Of a DNA stretch of 18,612 bases, positions 7,648 to 15,896 are shown piece by piece. The number at the start of each line of letters is the position of its first letter. Positions within the stretch are counted from its first letter, which is position 1. A program made the translations under genes and the position numbers. The notes beneath the pieces are model-generated. The model was given only the letters and a program-made list of their open reading frames with translations, was not told the origin of the DNA and made no database searches. The stretch is from Desulfobulbaceae bacterium. GTDB lineage: Bacteria; Desulfobacterota; Desulfobulbia; Desulfobulbales; Desulfurivibrionaceae. The DNA lies in the NCBI GenBank assembly GCA_003557565.1, contig PWOG01000263.1, forward strand, positions 1 to 18,612, written 5' to 3'.

Positions 7648-7783
7648 CGTGATCACCTACGTTTTTTGCTACCTCTGCCCCCGTGGAAAGCTTAACACGG
7701 TCTGCACGACGCCCTCTCCCGGAGTTGCGCCATGCTGGCCGGCCACGCCAGGCGACCCTGGCCGGTTGCGGTTGCCTTTATTA
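7637..7783. other. Spacer between two repeat copies in the cheA-cheW gap
   Basis: This is the non-repeat remainder of the 455-bp gene-free interval 7483-7937. It contains a direct repeat TGCCCCCGTG (7642-7651 and 7676-7685) and a hairpin CCGGCCA/TGGCCGG (7739-7745 with 7759-7765, 13-nt loop). No convincing ORF, promoter or T-tracted terminator was seen. The direct repeat suggests that the tail of a second repeat unit lies here in reduced form. Confidence 0.4.
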
Positions 7784-7935
7784 GTAACCGTTCACCAGGG
7801 CCGGCAAAGTGTTGATTTAACGGGCTGTAAACTTTCAGCCGTGCCCCAGGATGAGGTTTTGCAGCCAAGCGCCGCGTACCCAGCGTACGTAAGCTTGGCT
7901 GATCGCCCCAAAGTGGGGTGCGTCTGTTCGTTTAC
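7784..7935 (-). repeat. Dispersed palindromic repeat, long subtype, copy 2
   Basis: This 152-bp unit is homologous along its whole length to 3022-3174. Inner ends are GTAAAC (7827-7832) and GTTTAC (7930-7935), giving a 109-bp core. It has a perfect 8-bp stem AGCCAAGC/GCTTGGCT (7863-7870 with 7893-7900). Its right end stops 2 bp before the cheA stop codon, so it forms the immediate 3' flank of cheA, as copy 1 does for ogt. Confidence 0.85.
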
Positions 7936-7937
7936 TT

Positions 7938-10319
7938 TTATTCCAGCGTTGTCGCGATGATGCCGGCCAGGTCAAGAATCAGCCCCACCCGGCCATCACC
8001 CAGGATAGTACCTCCAGCCACTCCCTGCACCTCGGACATGCCGCCCAGGTTTTTGATCACCACTTCTTCCTTGCCCAGCAATTCGTCAACCATCAGGGCA
8101 CGCCGCCGACCCTCGTTTTCCACCACCACGACAATGGCCTCGCAGGGGTCGGTATGGGTAGGATCATCGACCCCGAAAAGCTGATAAAGGCGAATGATGG
8201 GCAGCAGCTCTCCTCGAACCATCAATGATTCGCCCCGGCCATGGACGGTGTTGTAATCCTTGCGCTCGGGTTTTATCGACGACTGGATAGCCAGGGTGGG
8301 GATGATGTAGCGCTCGCTGCCGACCCGGACGATAATACCGTCGATAATGGCCAGGGTCAGCGGCAGGCGGATGGTAAACAGGGAACCCTTGCCGGGTTTG
8401 CTTTGCACATCCACCTTGCCCCGGAGTTTTTTCACCACCTTTTTGACCACGTCCATCCCCACACCGCGCCCCGATACATCGGTGATCTGGTCGGCGGTGG
8501 AAAAACCGGGCATAAAGATCAAATTGTTAAGCTCAAAATCAGAATGAGTCTCCCCCGGCTTAATAATGCCCCGACGCTCCGCCTTTTTCCTGATCTTGGC
8601 GGTATTGAGCCCTTCGCCGTCATCCTCGATCTCAATGACCATGTTGCCGCCTTTCTGGTAGGCGCGCAAACTGACCGTGCCGGTGGGAGGTTTGCCGTGA
8701 CCGACCCGCTCATCCGGAGTTTGTATGCCATGATCCACCGAGTTGCGCATCATGTGCACCAGGGGATCATAGATAGAGTCCACCATGTTGCGGTCGATCT
8801 CGGTCTCCGCCCCCTCCATGACCAGGTTCACCTGTTTGCCACTCTTTTTGGAGAGATCGCGAACCAGTCGGATCATCTTGTCGAAGGTCTGCTTGATGGG
8901 CACCATCCGCATGGACATGGCGGTGTGCTGGAGCTCGGAAGTAATTCGGCTCAGTTGGGAAAAATCCTTGACCAGTTTGGGATCGGCAATTTGGGACACC
9001 AACGGATTCTGGCGCACTAGAGACTGCATGATCACCAGCTCCCCCACGGCGTTGATCATGGCGTCGAGTTTGTCTACATCGACCTTGATGGAGGAACTCA
9101 TCTTTTTCTGGCGAGCCGCAACCTGGCCATTGGCGGCGGGGGTCTCAGCCGGCATTTCACCGGCGCTCGCCGGGCCGCTGTTATCGGCCGCCGCGGTGGC
9201 AGAGGAAGCCCGGCCGGGAGGCTGCCCCCCGGATGCCGATCTTTGTTGGGCGGCCGAATAATCATGGGGCCGCACCCAAGCGGTATCTTCCTTTTCTTCC
9301 GCCGGCGCCTCCTGGGTGGACTGCTCCTCCGAGGTGGAGTCGTCGGTCAGCGGGTTGTCCCCTTCCTGCAGGTTGCGGATCTGCGCGATATGGCCCGAAA
9401 TGTCCAGTTCACGGTAACGGTCGGGGCCGTTTTCCAGCACGTCCTTGATGTTTTCCACCATCTCCCGGAGAGAATCACCGACGTTGAGAACCAGATCAAT
9501 AACATCGGAGTTCATGCTCCGCTTGTTGTTGCGGACATCATCCAGCAAATTCTCGGTGGCGTGCGACAGTTTGTTGATGGTTCCCAGACCGAGAAAACCG
9601 GAAACACCCTTGATGGTGTGAAAGGGCCGGAAAATATTATTGATAATATCGGGATCATCTTGATTCTGCTCCAGTTCAAGGACATTGACCTCGATACTTT
9701 GCAGATGCTCAAAGGCCTCGCTGATAAAGCCGCCGACCAACTCCTTATCCTGGAGCAGATCAGGAACGGAATCGCCACTATCCACGGCTTCGGCAGGCTT
9801 TTCGGTTGGTGTGGTTGCACCCAGAGGCCCTTCATCGAGAGGCCCTTCATCGGCGGAAGCCACCGACGCCGCCCCGGCGTCTGCCTCCAAGGCGACTTCC
9901 GAGTCATCATCCGGCTCGGCTTCAGCCTGTGGGGTGACTTGATAGGCCAGCAGCTCATCGGCGCTCACGTAATGACCGATGGCGCTCAAATAGCGGGCAT
10001 AGGCGGCAATCCCCGCCTCGTCCATGTAATCGCCCTTGCGCAATACTCGCTGGAGCTGGTCGACGGCCTTGCCAAGCTGTTCGTAAGTCTCGGCGGTATC
10101 CTGTCCACCCCCCGTCAGCAACTGCTCGAGGGTGGACCTGAGGGACCGGGACATGGCGTTCAGAACCGGAAGCCGATCGGCCAGCTCAGCATTGGCCACC
10201 AACTCTTCCGCCGCCACCAGCAACTCCTCCACAACCGAGAATTCACCCGGTTCGGCCATGACAATCTTCACGGCCATTTCGTCGAGAATCACGGATACGG
10301 CGTCTTCGTCCTGCGACAT
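7938..10319 (-). CDS. cheA: CheA chemotaxis histidine kinase
   Basis: CheA autophosphorylates on a histidine and passes phosphate to CheY and CheB, under control of receptors through CheW. The 793-residue protein contains the P1/Hpt domain (about 188-295) with phospho-acceptor His234 in RPFHTIKG. The P3 dimerisation domain follows (about 407-470, KVDVDKLDAMINAVGELVI). The P4 ATPase comes next, with N box Asn526 (MMRNSVDHG), G1 DDGEG (566-570), F box FMPGFST (602-608) and G2 GRGVGMD (617-623). The P5 CheW-like domain is about 653-793. Two oddities stand out. Before P1 there are about 185 extra residues: a helical 1-125 and an acidic, low-complexity 130-185. No recognisable P2 (CheY-binding) domain lies between P1 and P3, only an Ala/Ser/Glu-rich linker (325-405). 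The Shine-Dalgarno is weak. It is the first gene of the cluster. Confidence 0.97.
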   Translation of the reverse strand: MSQDEDAVSVILDEMAVKIVMAEPGEFSVVEELLVAAEELVANAELADRLPVLNAMSRSLRSTLEQLLTGGGQDTAETYEQLGKAVDQLQRVLRKGDYMDEAGIAAYARYLSAIGHYVSADELLAYQVTPQAEAEPDDDSEVALEADAGAASVASADEGPLDEGPLGATTPTEKPAEAVDSGDSVPDLLQDKELVGGFISEAFEHLQSIEVNVLELEQNQDDPDIINNIFRPFHTIKGVSGFLGLGTINKLSHATENLLDDVRNNKRSMNSDVIDLVLNVGDSLREMVENIKDVLENGPDRYRELDISGHIAQIRNLQEGDNPLTDDSTSEEQSTQEAPAEEKEDTAWVRPHDYSAAQQRSASGGQPPGRASSATAAADNSGPASAGEMPAETPAANGQVAARQKKMSSSIKVDVDKLDAMINAVGELVIMQSLVRQNPLVSQIADPKLVKDFSQLSRITSELQHTAMSMRMVPIKQTFDKMIRLVRDLSKKSGKQVNLVMEGAETEIDRNMVDSIYDPLVHMMRNSVDHGIQTPDERVGHGKPPTGTVSLRAYQKGGNMVIEIEDDGEGLNTAKIRKKAERRGIIKPGETHSDFELNNLIFMPGFSTADQITDVSGRGVGMDVVKKVVKKLRGKVDVQSKPGKGSLFTIRLPLTLAIIDGIIVRVGSERYIIPTLAIQSSIKPERKDYNTVHGRGESLMVRGELLPIIRLYQLFGVDDPTHTDPCEAIVVVVENEGRRRALMVDELLGKEEVVIKNLGGMSEVQGVAGGTILGDGRVGLILDLAGIIATTLE

Positions 10320-10503
10320 GGTTGCTCTCGGTTTTTGTTAGTTTAAACAGGCTTACCCAGCCCCTTACCTTGTTCCACGGCCACACCGGCGATTAAATGA
10401 CAGCCAAAGTCAACCGATGACGCCCGGCCGGACGTCGCCGACAACCCTGATTGGCAACAATAACCTGCGCCACCGCTGCGGCATGGCCCAAGCACTCAAT
10501 TTA

Positions 10504-10522
10504 TAACAGATTTAATCTGTTA
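10504..10522. promoter_or_regulatory. 19-bp AT-rich palindrome
   Basis: TAACAGATTTAATCTGTTA is a perfect inverted repeat with 9-bp arms around a central T. It overlaps the TAA stop of the lipoprotein gene (10520-10522) and lies at the far end of the 200-bp gap upstream of cheA. It lacks GC content and a T-run, so it does not look like an intrinsic terminator. A dimeric regulator binding site is possible but unproven. Confidence 0.4.
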
Positions 10523-12229
10523 ATTGCCCCAAAATCGAAAAAAACCGGTAGATTCTTCCGGCTCCTGCAAATCCTTGAGCAATTGAGGATCCAGTTCATC
10601 CAGGTAATTTTCCACCGAGGCCAGGTTGTTCTTAACCCGATCGACGATGTCACTTTCCGGATAAACTTCGATTATCCGCCGCAGCATTTGCCAGGATTGG
10701 GCAGCCAGCTCGGCAGCTTCTTCGGGGTCATTGCTGCGCCGAGCACTGACAAAGAGGGAGGCCGCCTGGCGACGCAGTTCGTTGGAAGCTTCCCGGGAAA
10801 CTTCGTCCAGGCGGCGGCGGGCGCCCTCGGCATACTTGGTGTCCAGAAGGCCGGAAAAAATCGTGATCGCTTCGTCATATTTTCCCATGCCCAGCAGACG
10901 GTTGGCCTCTTCCCACTGCATGGCCTGGGCCTGGATCTCCAGCTGTTCGCCCCGGTCATCTTCTTGCAGCCAGGTATGACGGACCTGGCTCAACTTGTCT
11001 CGAACGATTTCTTCCTGGGAACGGTCCAGGTTTTCCTCCAGCAGGGCTTCCAGGGCGGCGGTGGCCTCATCGTAGTCGCCCTCGGCCAGCAACTCCTCGG
11101 CCGCCCCCACCTCGCTGGCCAGCCACTGCTCGGCCCGGCTTTGAACCTCGGCGGCCAACAGTTGGGCCCGCATGGTCAGCCGTCCGGTGGGGAATTGATC
11201 CTCCAGCCGCTGCAGGCGCCGCGTCACGCCGGTGGGAACGGCACCGCGTCCATCAAAAAGGACCGCGTCCTCCAGCAGGGCCAGAAAGAGGTGGCGTTCT
11301 TCCCGGCTGGCCCGGGTTTCGCCACGCAGCAGGCGCAGCTGCTCCTCCACCCATCGCCGCTGCTGGTCCGCCGTGGCATGACGGGCGGCGATCTCTTCAT
11401 ACTGGCGACGAGCCTCGTCGTGGCGGCCGTCGATCAACAGCAGATCTCCCCGCAGTCGGGCAATGGCGGAGGTGTCCGCCGTTGTCTTGGCCAGATTTTC
11501 CTCCTGTTCGGCCAGCAGCGACAGGGCCGTATCTTTCTCGCCTGTCCTGAACAACGACAGGCTGACCTCCCGGAGCAAGGGAAAGGGCATCACTGCATCG
11601 GGACCGATCCGACGCCATACCTCGAGGTTCTGCTTGATCTCATCGCTTAATCCCTGGCGGGCGTAGTGCTGCAGGGCGTCCTGCAGCTGTTCATGGTCCA
11701 CGGCATGAAAGCGATCAAGCCGTGCATCCACGGTTTTTTCTGCCAGGTGATAATATTGCCGGCAATCACCGGCAATAAATTCCTGATCTGCCTGATAAGC
11801 CGCGCTCAGCCGGGCAACCGCCTCGCCCCAGCGGCTGTCACCCTGGGCCTCCAGGGCGCCAAGCACCTCCAGTGCTGTTTCGTATTTCTCAGTAACATCA
11901 TTGACCCGGACAAGGCATTGATTCCACCCCTCGGGCCATTGATCCCTGGGAACCAGTTCCTCCAGTTCAACCGCCAGCCGATCCCACTCTTGCCGCGTTT
12001 GGCGATAATATTCCAGACGCGGCACCACGTGCTGCTGTTTTACCATGGCCAGGGACAAGGGTTCCTCTTCCTCCAGACCCGGCCGCACCGGCGGTTCCAT
12101 TTTTTCGGGGGCCGCCGGCTCGGCTGCCGGCTGCGGCTCGGGCTCCGGGATTGTCACCGGCGAAACAGCGCATCCGGCAAGCATCACAACCAAGGACCAC
12201 AATAAAATATAGAAGCCAGATCTAGCCAT
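10520..12229 (-). CDS. TPR-like helical-repeat lipoprotein (possible PBP partner)
   Basis: I do not recognise a named family. The 569-residue protein starts with a lipoprotein signal: a hydrophobic stretch 6-18 and lipobox LAGC with Cys20. Ala follows the Cys, with no Asp at +2, so sorting to the outer membrane is expected. A Pro/Glu-rich tether (25-56) comes next. The rest is almost wholly helical and charged, with segments resembling tetratricopeptide repeats: LLAEGDYDEATAALEALL (380-397), LLGMGKYDEAITIFSGLL (445-462), RTGEKDTALSLLAE (228-241) and LIDGRHDEARRQYEEI (265-280). GGAG lies 6 nt before the start. It follows the class A PBP gene by 53 bp on the same strand, so cotranscription is likely. 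Outer-membrane TPR lipoproteins encoded beside or acting on class A PBPs (E. coli LpoA, Pseudomonas LpoP) are known activators; a similar role here is my inference. Alternatively it is a BamD- or YfgC-like scaffold. Confidence 0.75.
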   Translation of the reverse strand: MARSGFYILLWSLVVMLAGCAVSPVTIPEPEPQPAAEPAAPEKMEPPVRPGLEEEEPLSLAMVKQQHVVPRLEYYRQTRQEWDRLAVELEELVPRDQWPEGWNQCLVRVNDVTEKYETALEVLGALEAQGDSRWGEAVARLSAAYQADQEFIAGDCRQYYHLAEKTVDARLDRFHAVDHEQLQDALQHYARQGLSDEIKQNLEVWRRIGPDAVMPFPLLREVSLSLFRTGEKDTALSLLAEQEENLAKTTADTSAIARLRGDLLLIDGRHDEARRQYEEIAARHATADQQRRWVEEQLRLLRGETRASREERHLFLALLEDAVLFDGRGAVPTGVTRRLQRLEDQFPTGRLTMRAQLLAAEVQSRAEQWLASEVGAAEELLAEGDYDEATAALEALLEENLDRSQEEIVRDKLSQVRHTWLQEDDRGEQLEIQAQAMQWEEANRLLGMGKYDEAITIFSGLLDTKYAEGARRRLDEVSREASNELRRQAASLFVSARRSNDPEEAAELAAQSWQMLRRIIEVYPESDIVDRVKNNLASVENYLDELDPQLLKDLQEPEESTGFFRFWGN

Positions 12230-12282
12230 TGCTTGCTTTCTCCATATACCCGCGGGCGCCGGCCTTTACCAGTCGCTCTTGT

Positions 12283-15200
12283 TTAATCTCTGGAACGCCA
12301 ATAAGGTTCGTAAAACCGCTCCGGCACGAAAGATCCGTCGCTGTCCACACGACCGAAGGTGACAATCCTGGCGCCACCCACCGGCCCAGGTCGGCCCGAC
12401 CCCCCTGCACTGCTTACCACACCACCACGACCGCGTTCAACCGGAATTTCAACCTGGGAAAGGGAGGGGTACAGAACGGGAACAGTGTTCGCGCCGGAAA
12501 AGGCCAGACCTTCCAGATCGAGATTGGCGACGTAATCGCCATTGCGGTAAATGGCCCCGGCCAGCCGGGACCACACCGGCAGGGCCCCGGCGCCGCCGGT
12601 TATTCTGGTGGAACCATGCACCATGGGTTGATTGTCATCAAAGCCGACGTACGCCGCCAGGGTGTGGCCAGGGTTCATGGCAAAACCGTCGGCGTTGCCG
12701 GGGCTCGGCAGGTAACCGGCAAAAGCGGCGTTGGTATAACGGTTGGCAGTGCCGGTCTTGCCGAAAAGCGGCACTTTAAGCTCAAGCTCTTCGAGCATCC
12801 CCGACTGGACCGGATCGGTGCTGTGCAGGCGGATCCGGTTGTAAGCCGCCCGGCCGGTCCCATGAACCATGGCATTGCGCATGATGTCGCTGACGGCCAA
12901 TGAGATGTGCGGCGTGAACAGCCGTCGCGACCCCCGCTCGGACTGGTAAATAATCTCGCCGTCGCTGGCTTCGATGCGTTTGATAATAGACAGCCCGCCG
13001 CCGTCCACCCGGCCTTCGTGGAGCTGCAGCTCGCCGCTTTTAAAGGCCCCGAAGATCCGGGTCAACTCCAGCAGGCTGATGGAGTTGGACCCCAGGGGAA
13101 AAGAAAGGACCGGATCCAGCTGGCTTTCAACCCCCAGGTTGCGACTCAGCTCCACCATATACTGGAGTGCCACCATCACCCGGAAATCCCGAATCTGGTA
13201 GAGTACCTGCGAATCATAGGCAGGCCGGGCCGCCAGGCGCCGGTATTCATCTTCAACGGTTTCTTCCACCATATCCAGGGTGGAAGCCTGCAGCCGGCCG
13301 TCGATCAGAACCCCGTCCCAGAAGCGCCGGGCATCAAAATCATCTTCAACCAGCAGTCCCATGATATCCCAGGACCCGACGGGCTGCCAGTCGGGCTGCG
13401 GTTCTCCTCCGCTGTATACATAGTTGCCGGTGTTATCCCGGTACAGCCCCGTCTCCATGGGGTCGGCAAACACTGGGTCACCGGCGGCCAGGGACCGCAG
13501 GCTGTCATCCAGGCCTTTCTCCAGATGCTTGCGCATGTTATCCCGCAACTCCAGGTAACGCAGCAGGTTCTGCTCCAAAAGCTCCAGCCGGGCCCGACCT
13601 TCCTGCCGCTGGGCCGGCGAGCTGTCGGGGCCGAGGAACTCTTCTTCCACTTCCTCCTCAAAGCGCTCAAAGTCGACACCATAATGAATCTTCCGCAGAA
13701 ATTGATGTTCATCTTCGCGGCCGGCAAACATCAGATCCGGCTCCACCAGATCAATGGCCCGGGTAAAGGCCCGGCGCTGCAGAGCGCCCCGGTCCACCCG
13801 TACTCCCATCTCATCCCGGATCCGCCGGGTATAGTCGGCGAGACTTTCATTGCGCTTACGGGCCAGACCCATGCTTTCAACCAGATCGGCGAACCTGGCC
13901 GGCGGCAGCTGATCCACCAGGTGATACAGCAACCAGATGCTGGCCAGGTTCTCCGAAGTCACCCCGGCCCAGCTCAACGAAACCTGCTCATTTCTGATGT
14001 TCTGGAATGGCCGGGGAAAATAGGCATCCCCCTGATAGACAAAGACATCTCGACGGTTCTCCAGGACATCGGTACTGTTCCAGCCCAGTTGCAGGGCGGC
14101 GGCGTAAAGCAGGGGCTTCATGGCAGAACCCATGGGGCGGCGGGCGGTGACTGCCCGGTTGTAATGGCGATTGTCAACCCCGCCGACCATGGCCCGGATG
14201 TGTCCCTCCTGCATGGCCAGCACGCCTCCCTGCAACTCGGGATACTTTTCCAGATCCAGCAGCAGTTCATCATCGGCGTTGCGCGAGCGCACACTGACAT
14301 AAACCAGGTCATCCTCCTTAATTTCCTCCAGCAACCGGGCCAGCGCCTCATCGGAGACGTCGGACCAGGCCTGTTGCTGATGGCGGACCTGCGGCTGCAG
14401 GAGATTAAACAGCCCGGCACGGTCGAGATATGCCGCCGGCAGCTCGGATACCTGGGCCCTTGAACCGGATAAGTCAACCCGGATCCTGGGGTTTCCTTCC
14501 GAACCCTCGACGGCGGTGACGGCGCCCACCAGAAATGGCCCGGGCTGCTGCCGCAGGTCCCCGCCCCGGGACATTTCGGCATACACCTCCTGCATGGCCC
14601 GATGGTCATAGCCCCGCAGGCGAATATCCAAACGGGAAAGCTCCTTGCGCAAGGCATAAAGGGCCTCATCCTGAAGCTCTCTATCCACCGTAGTAATGAT
14701 CCTGATGCCAGAAGTGGCCACGTTATCAATCCCGTGTTCACTCAGGGCTTCCGCCACTTCCGGCTCTTCCAGCCCCTCCCGGACCAGGTCCAGGACGGTG
14801 TTTAAGGCATAGGCCATCTGGCCCTGGTTGAAGGGTATCTCCCGCTCCCGGGCTGCTGCCAGTTGTTCAGCGTCAATGTAGTTGAGCCGCCGCATCTGGT
14901 TGAGCACGTAACCGGTTCGCTGGCCGGCCCGCTGCCGGGCCAGTTCCTCGGCTTCCTCGCTGCGCTTGGTGAAAGGGTTGTAACGGTTGGGCCCCTTGAC
15001 GCTGCCGGCAATAAAGGCGCTTTCCTGCAGATCCAGCTCCTCTACTGGTTTGTCGAAGAAATATCGGGCCGCCATTCCCAGTCCACGGCCGTTGCCGCTA
15101 ACGTAAAACTGGTTTAGGTAAAATTCCAGGATGTCTTCCTTGTCGTAATGATACTCCAGACGCAGGGCGTAGATCAGCTCCCTGATTTTGGCGGCCAGGG

Positions 15201-15615
15201 ATCGATCCTGGCGTTCGAAGAGATTTTTCGCGGTCTGCTGGGTGATGGTGCTGCCACCCTGGACCACTCGCCGGGCCTTGAAATTGGCCCAGGCGGCCCG
15301 GGCCACCCCGGTGAAATCAACCCCCCGGTGGTCGAAAAAGGAACTGTCCTCGGCGGCGACGATGGCCTCGATGAAATGCCGAGGAACCCGGTCCAGGGTT
15401 ACATACTGGCGGTGAGCCTGCTCAAAAAACACCCCGACCTGGCTGGTTCCGTCCCGGTAATAGACCGGGCTTTCCATGGACAGGATGCTTTCGATATTTT
15501 CCCGGCTGATCTCCTCACCAGGACTGAAGACCACCAACCATGCTAAAGTAGCGCCGCCCAGAATCATGGAGGCAAACGCGAACAGGACCAGACCGAGGAT
15601 AATTTTTTTTAGCAT
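12283..15615 (-). CDS. Class A penicillin-binding protein (transglycosylase/transpeptidase)
   Basis: This bifunctional enzyme polymerises lipid II and cross-links peptidoglycan. The 1110-residue protein has an N-terminal membrane anchor (5-30). The GT51 transglycosylase has Glu89 in VAAEDSSFFDHRG, GGSTITQQTAKN (120-131) and KIRELIYALRLE (143-154). An OB-like segment lies near 355-455. The transpeptidase carries SAMK (Ser497, Lys500), SEN (554-556) and KTG (953-955). It is much longer than common PBP1A/1B proteins (about 750-850). The excess lies between the SxN and KTG motifs, which are about 400 residues apart; E. coli PBP1A has about 190. The inserted part (roughly 575-830) is charged and helical, with an acidic run EEEVEEEF near 653-660. 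The C-terminus has a Gly-rich linker (1062-1082). The ribosome binding site is weak (AGG close to the ATG). It is the first gene of a pair with the lipoprotein gene. Confidence 0.95.
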   Translation of the reverse strand: MLKKIILGLVLFAFASMILGGATLAWLVVFSPGEEISRENIESILSMESPVYYRDGTSQVGVFFEQAHRQYVTLDRVPRHFIEAIVAAEDSSFFDHRGVDFTGVARAAWANFKARRVVQGGSTITQQTAKNLFERQDRSLAAKIRELIYALRLEYHYDKEDILEFYLNQFYVSGNGRGLGMAARYFFDKPVEELDLQESAFIAGSVKGPNRYNPFTKRSEEAEELARQRAGQRTGYVLNQMRRLNYIDAEQLAAAREREIPFNQGQMAYALNTVLDLVREGLEEPEVAEALSEHGIDNVATSGIRIITTVDRELQDEALYALRKELSRLDIRLRGYDHRAMQEVYAEMSRGGDLRQQPGPFLVGAVTAVEGSEGNPRIRVDLSGSRAQVSELPAAYLDRAGLFNLLQPQVRHQQQAWSDVSDEALARLLEEIKEDDLVYVSVRSRNADDELLLDLEKYPELQGGVLAMQEGHIRAMVGGVDNRHYNRAVTARRPMGSAMKPLLYAAALQLGWNSTDVLENRRDVFVYQGDAYFPRPFQNIRNEQVSLSWAGVTSENLASIWLLYHLVDQLPPARFADLVESMGLARKRNESLADYTRRIRDEMGVRVDRGALQRRAFTRAIDLVEPDLMFAGREDEHQFLRKIHYGVDFERFEEEVEEEFLGPDSSPAQRQEGRARLELLEQNLLRYLELRDNMRKHLEKGLDDSLRSLAAGDPVFADPMETGLYRDNTGNYVYSGGEPQPDWQPVGSWDIMGLLVEDDFDARRFWDGVLIDGRLQASTLDMVEETVEDEYRRLAARPAYDSQVLYQIRDFRVMVALQYMVELSRNLGVESQLDPVLSFPLGSNSISLLELTRIFGAFKSGELQLHEGRVDGGGLSIIKRIEASDGEIIYQSERGSRRLFTPHISLAVSDIMRNAMVHGTGRAAYNRIRLHSTDPVQSGMLEELELKVPLFGKTGTANRYTNAAFAGYLPSPGNADGFAMNPGHTLAAYVGFDDNQPMVHGSTRITGGAGALPVWSRLAGAIYRNGDYVANLDLEGLAFSGANTVPVLYPSLSQVEIPVERGRGGVVSSAGGSGRPGPVGGARIVTFGRVDSDGSFVPERFYEPYWRSRD

Positions 15616-15673
15616 GACCTAATAAACACTTAAATTAATTAACACGATTACGCCGGCATGGTGCCCGGCAACA

Positions 15674-15695
15674 CCGATATCTGCTTGCATATCGG
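15674..15695. promoter_or_regulatory. Inverted repeat in the PBP/mltD divergent gap
   Basis: CCGATAT (15674-15680) and ATATCGG (15689-15695) form a perfect 7-bp inverted repeat around an 8-nt spacer. It is about 60 bp upstream of the PBP start in the 281-bp divergent region 15616-15896. It could be an operator or a hairpin in the PBP leader. No T-run follows on either strand. Confidence 0.3.
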
Positions 15696-15832
15696 CCATG
15701 AGTCAAGTAGAAATTGGCATGTTTTGCCTGTTCACTTTACCCCACATTCCGGTTTCGTCAACGTCTCGGCAGGGCCGCAACACCGATGTGGCTGGCCCCC
15801 AGGACTCGACCGGCAAATTTGTTGTTGTCACA

Positions 15833-15863
15833 TTGCCGTTGCTTCAGCTAATATTTTTATAAT
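15833..15863 (+). promoter_or_regulatory. Candidate promoter for the mltD-like gene
   Basis: A perfect -10 box TATAAT lies at 15858-15863, with a partial -35 (TTGCCG, 15833-15838) 19 bp upstream. Transcription would start about 25 bp before the ATG at 15897, leaving a short leader that contains AAGGAG (15883-15888). The -10 is good and the -35 weak with a long spacer. Confidence 0.45.
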
Positions 15864-15896
15864 CATTTCAACATAATCAGCTAAGGAGTGTAAACC

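Noticed and set aside
3022..7935. CRISPR array or insertion sequence as explanation for the repeats
   Set aside because: Copies are 110-153 bp, kilobases apart, without regular spacers, and no transposase or cas gene is present in the window.
10384..10413. Sigma-70 promoter for cheA based on TTGACT on the minus strand (10408-10413)
   Set aside because: No -10-like hexamer occurs at 16-18 bp; the only AT-rich hexamer (TTTAAT) is about 10 bp away.
10440..10480. Sigma-54 promoter (TGGC...TTGC) upstream of cheA
   Set aside because: The GG and GC dinucleotides are 14 bp apart and not the required 10.
12907..14463. 518-codon + strand open frame opposite the PBP gene
   Set aside because: Antisense to a PBP with all catalytic motifs; His/Gln/Pro-rich shadow translation.
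15658..15876. 72-codon + strand open frame in the PBP/mltD divergent gap
   Set aside because: No ribosome binding site, odd composition, and it overlaps the likely promoter of the mltD-like gene.
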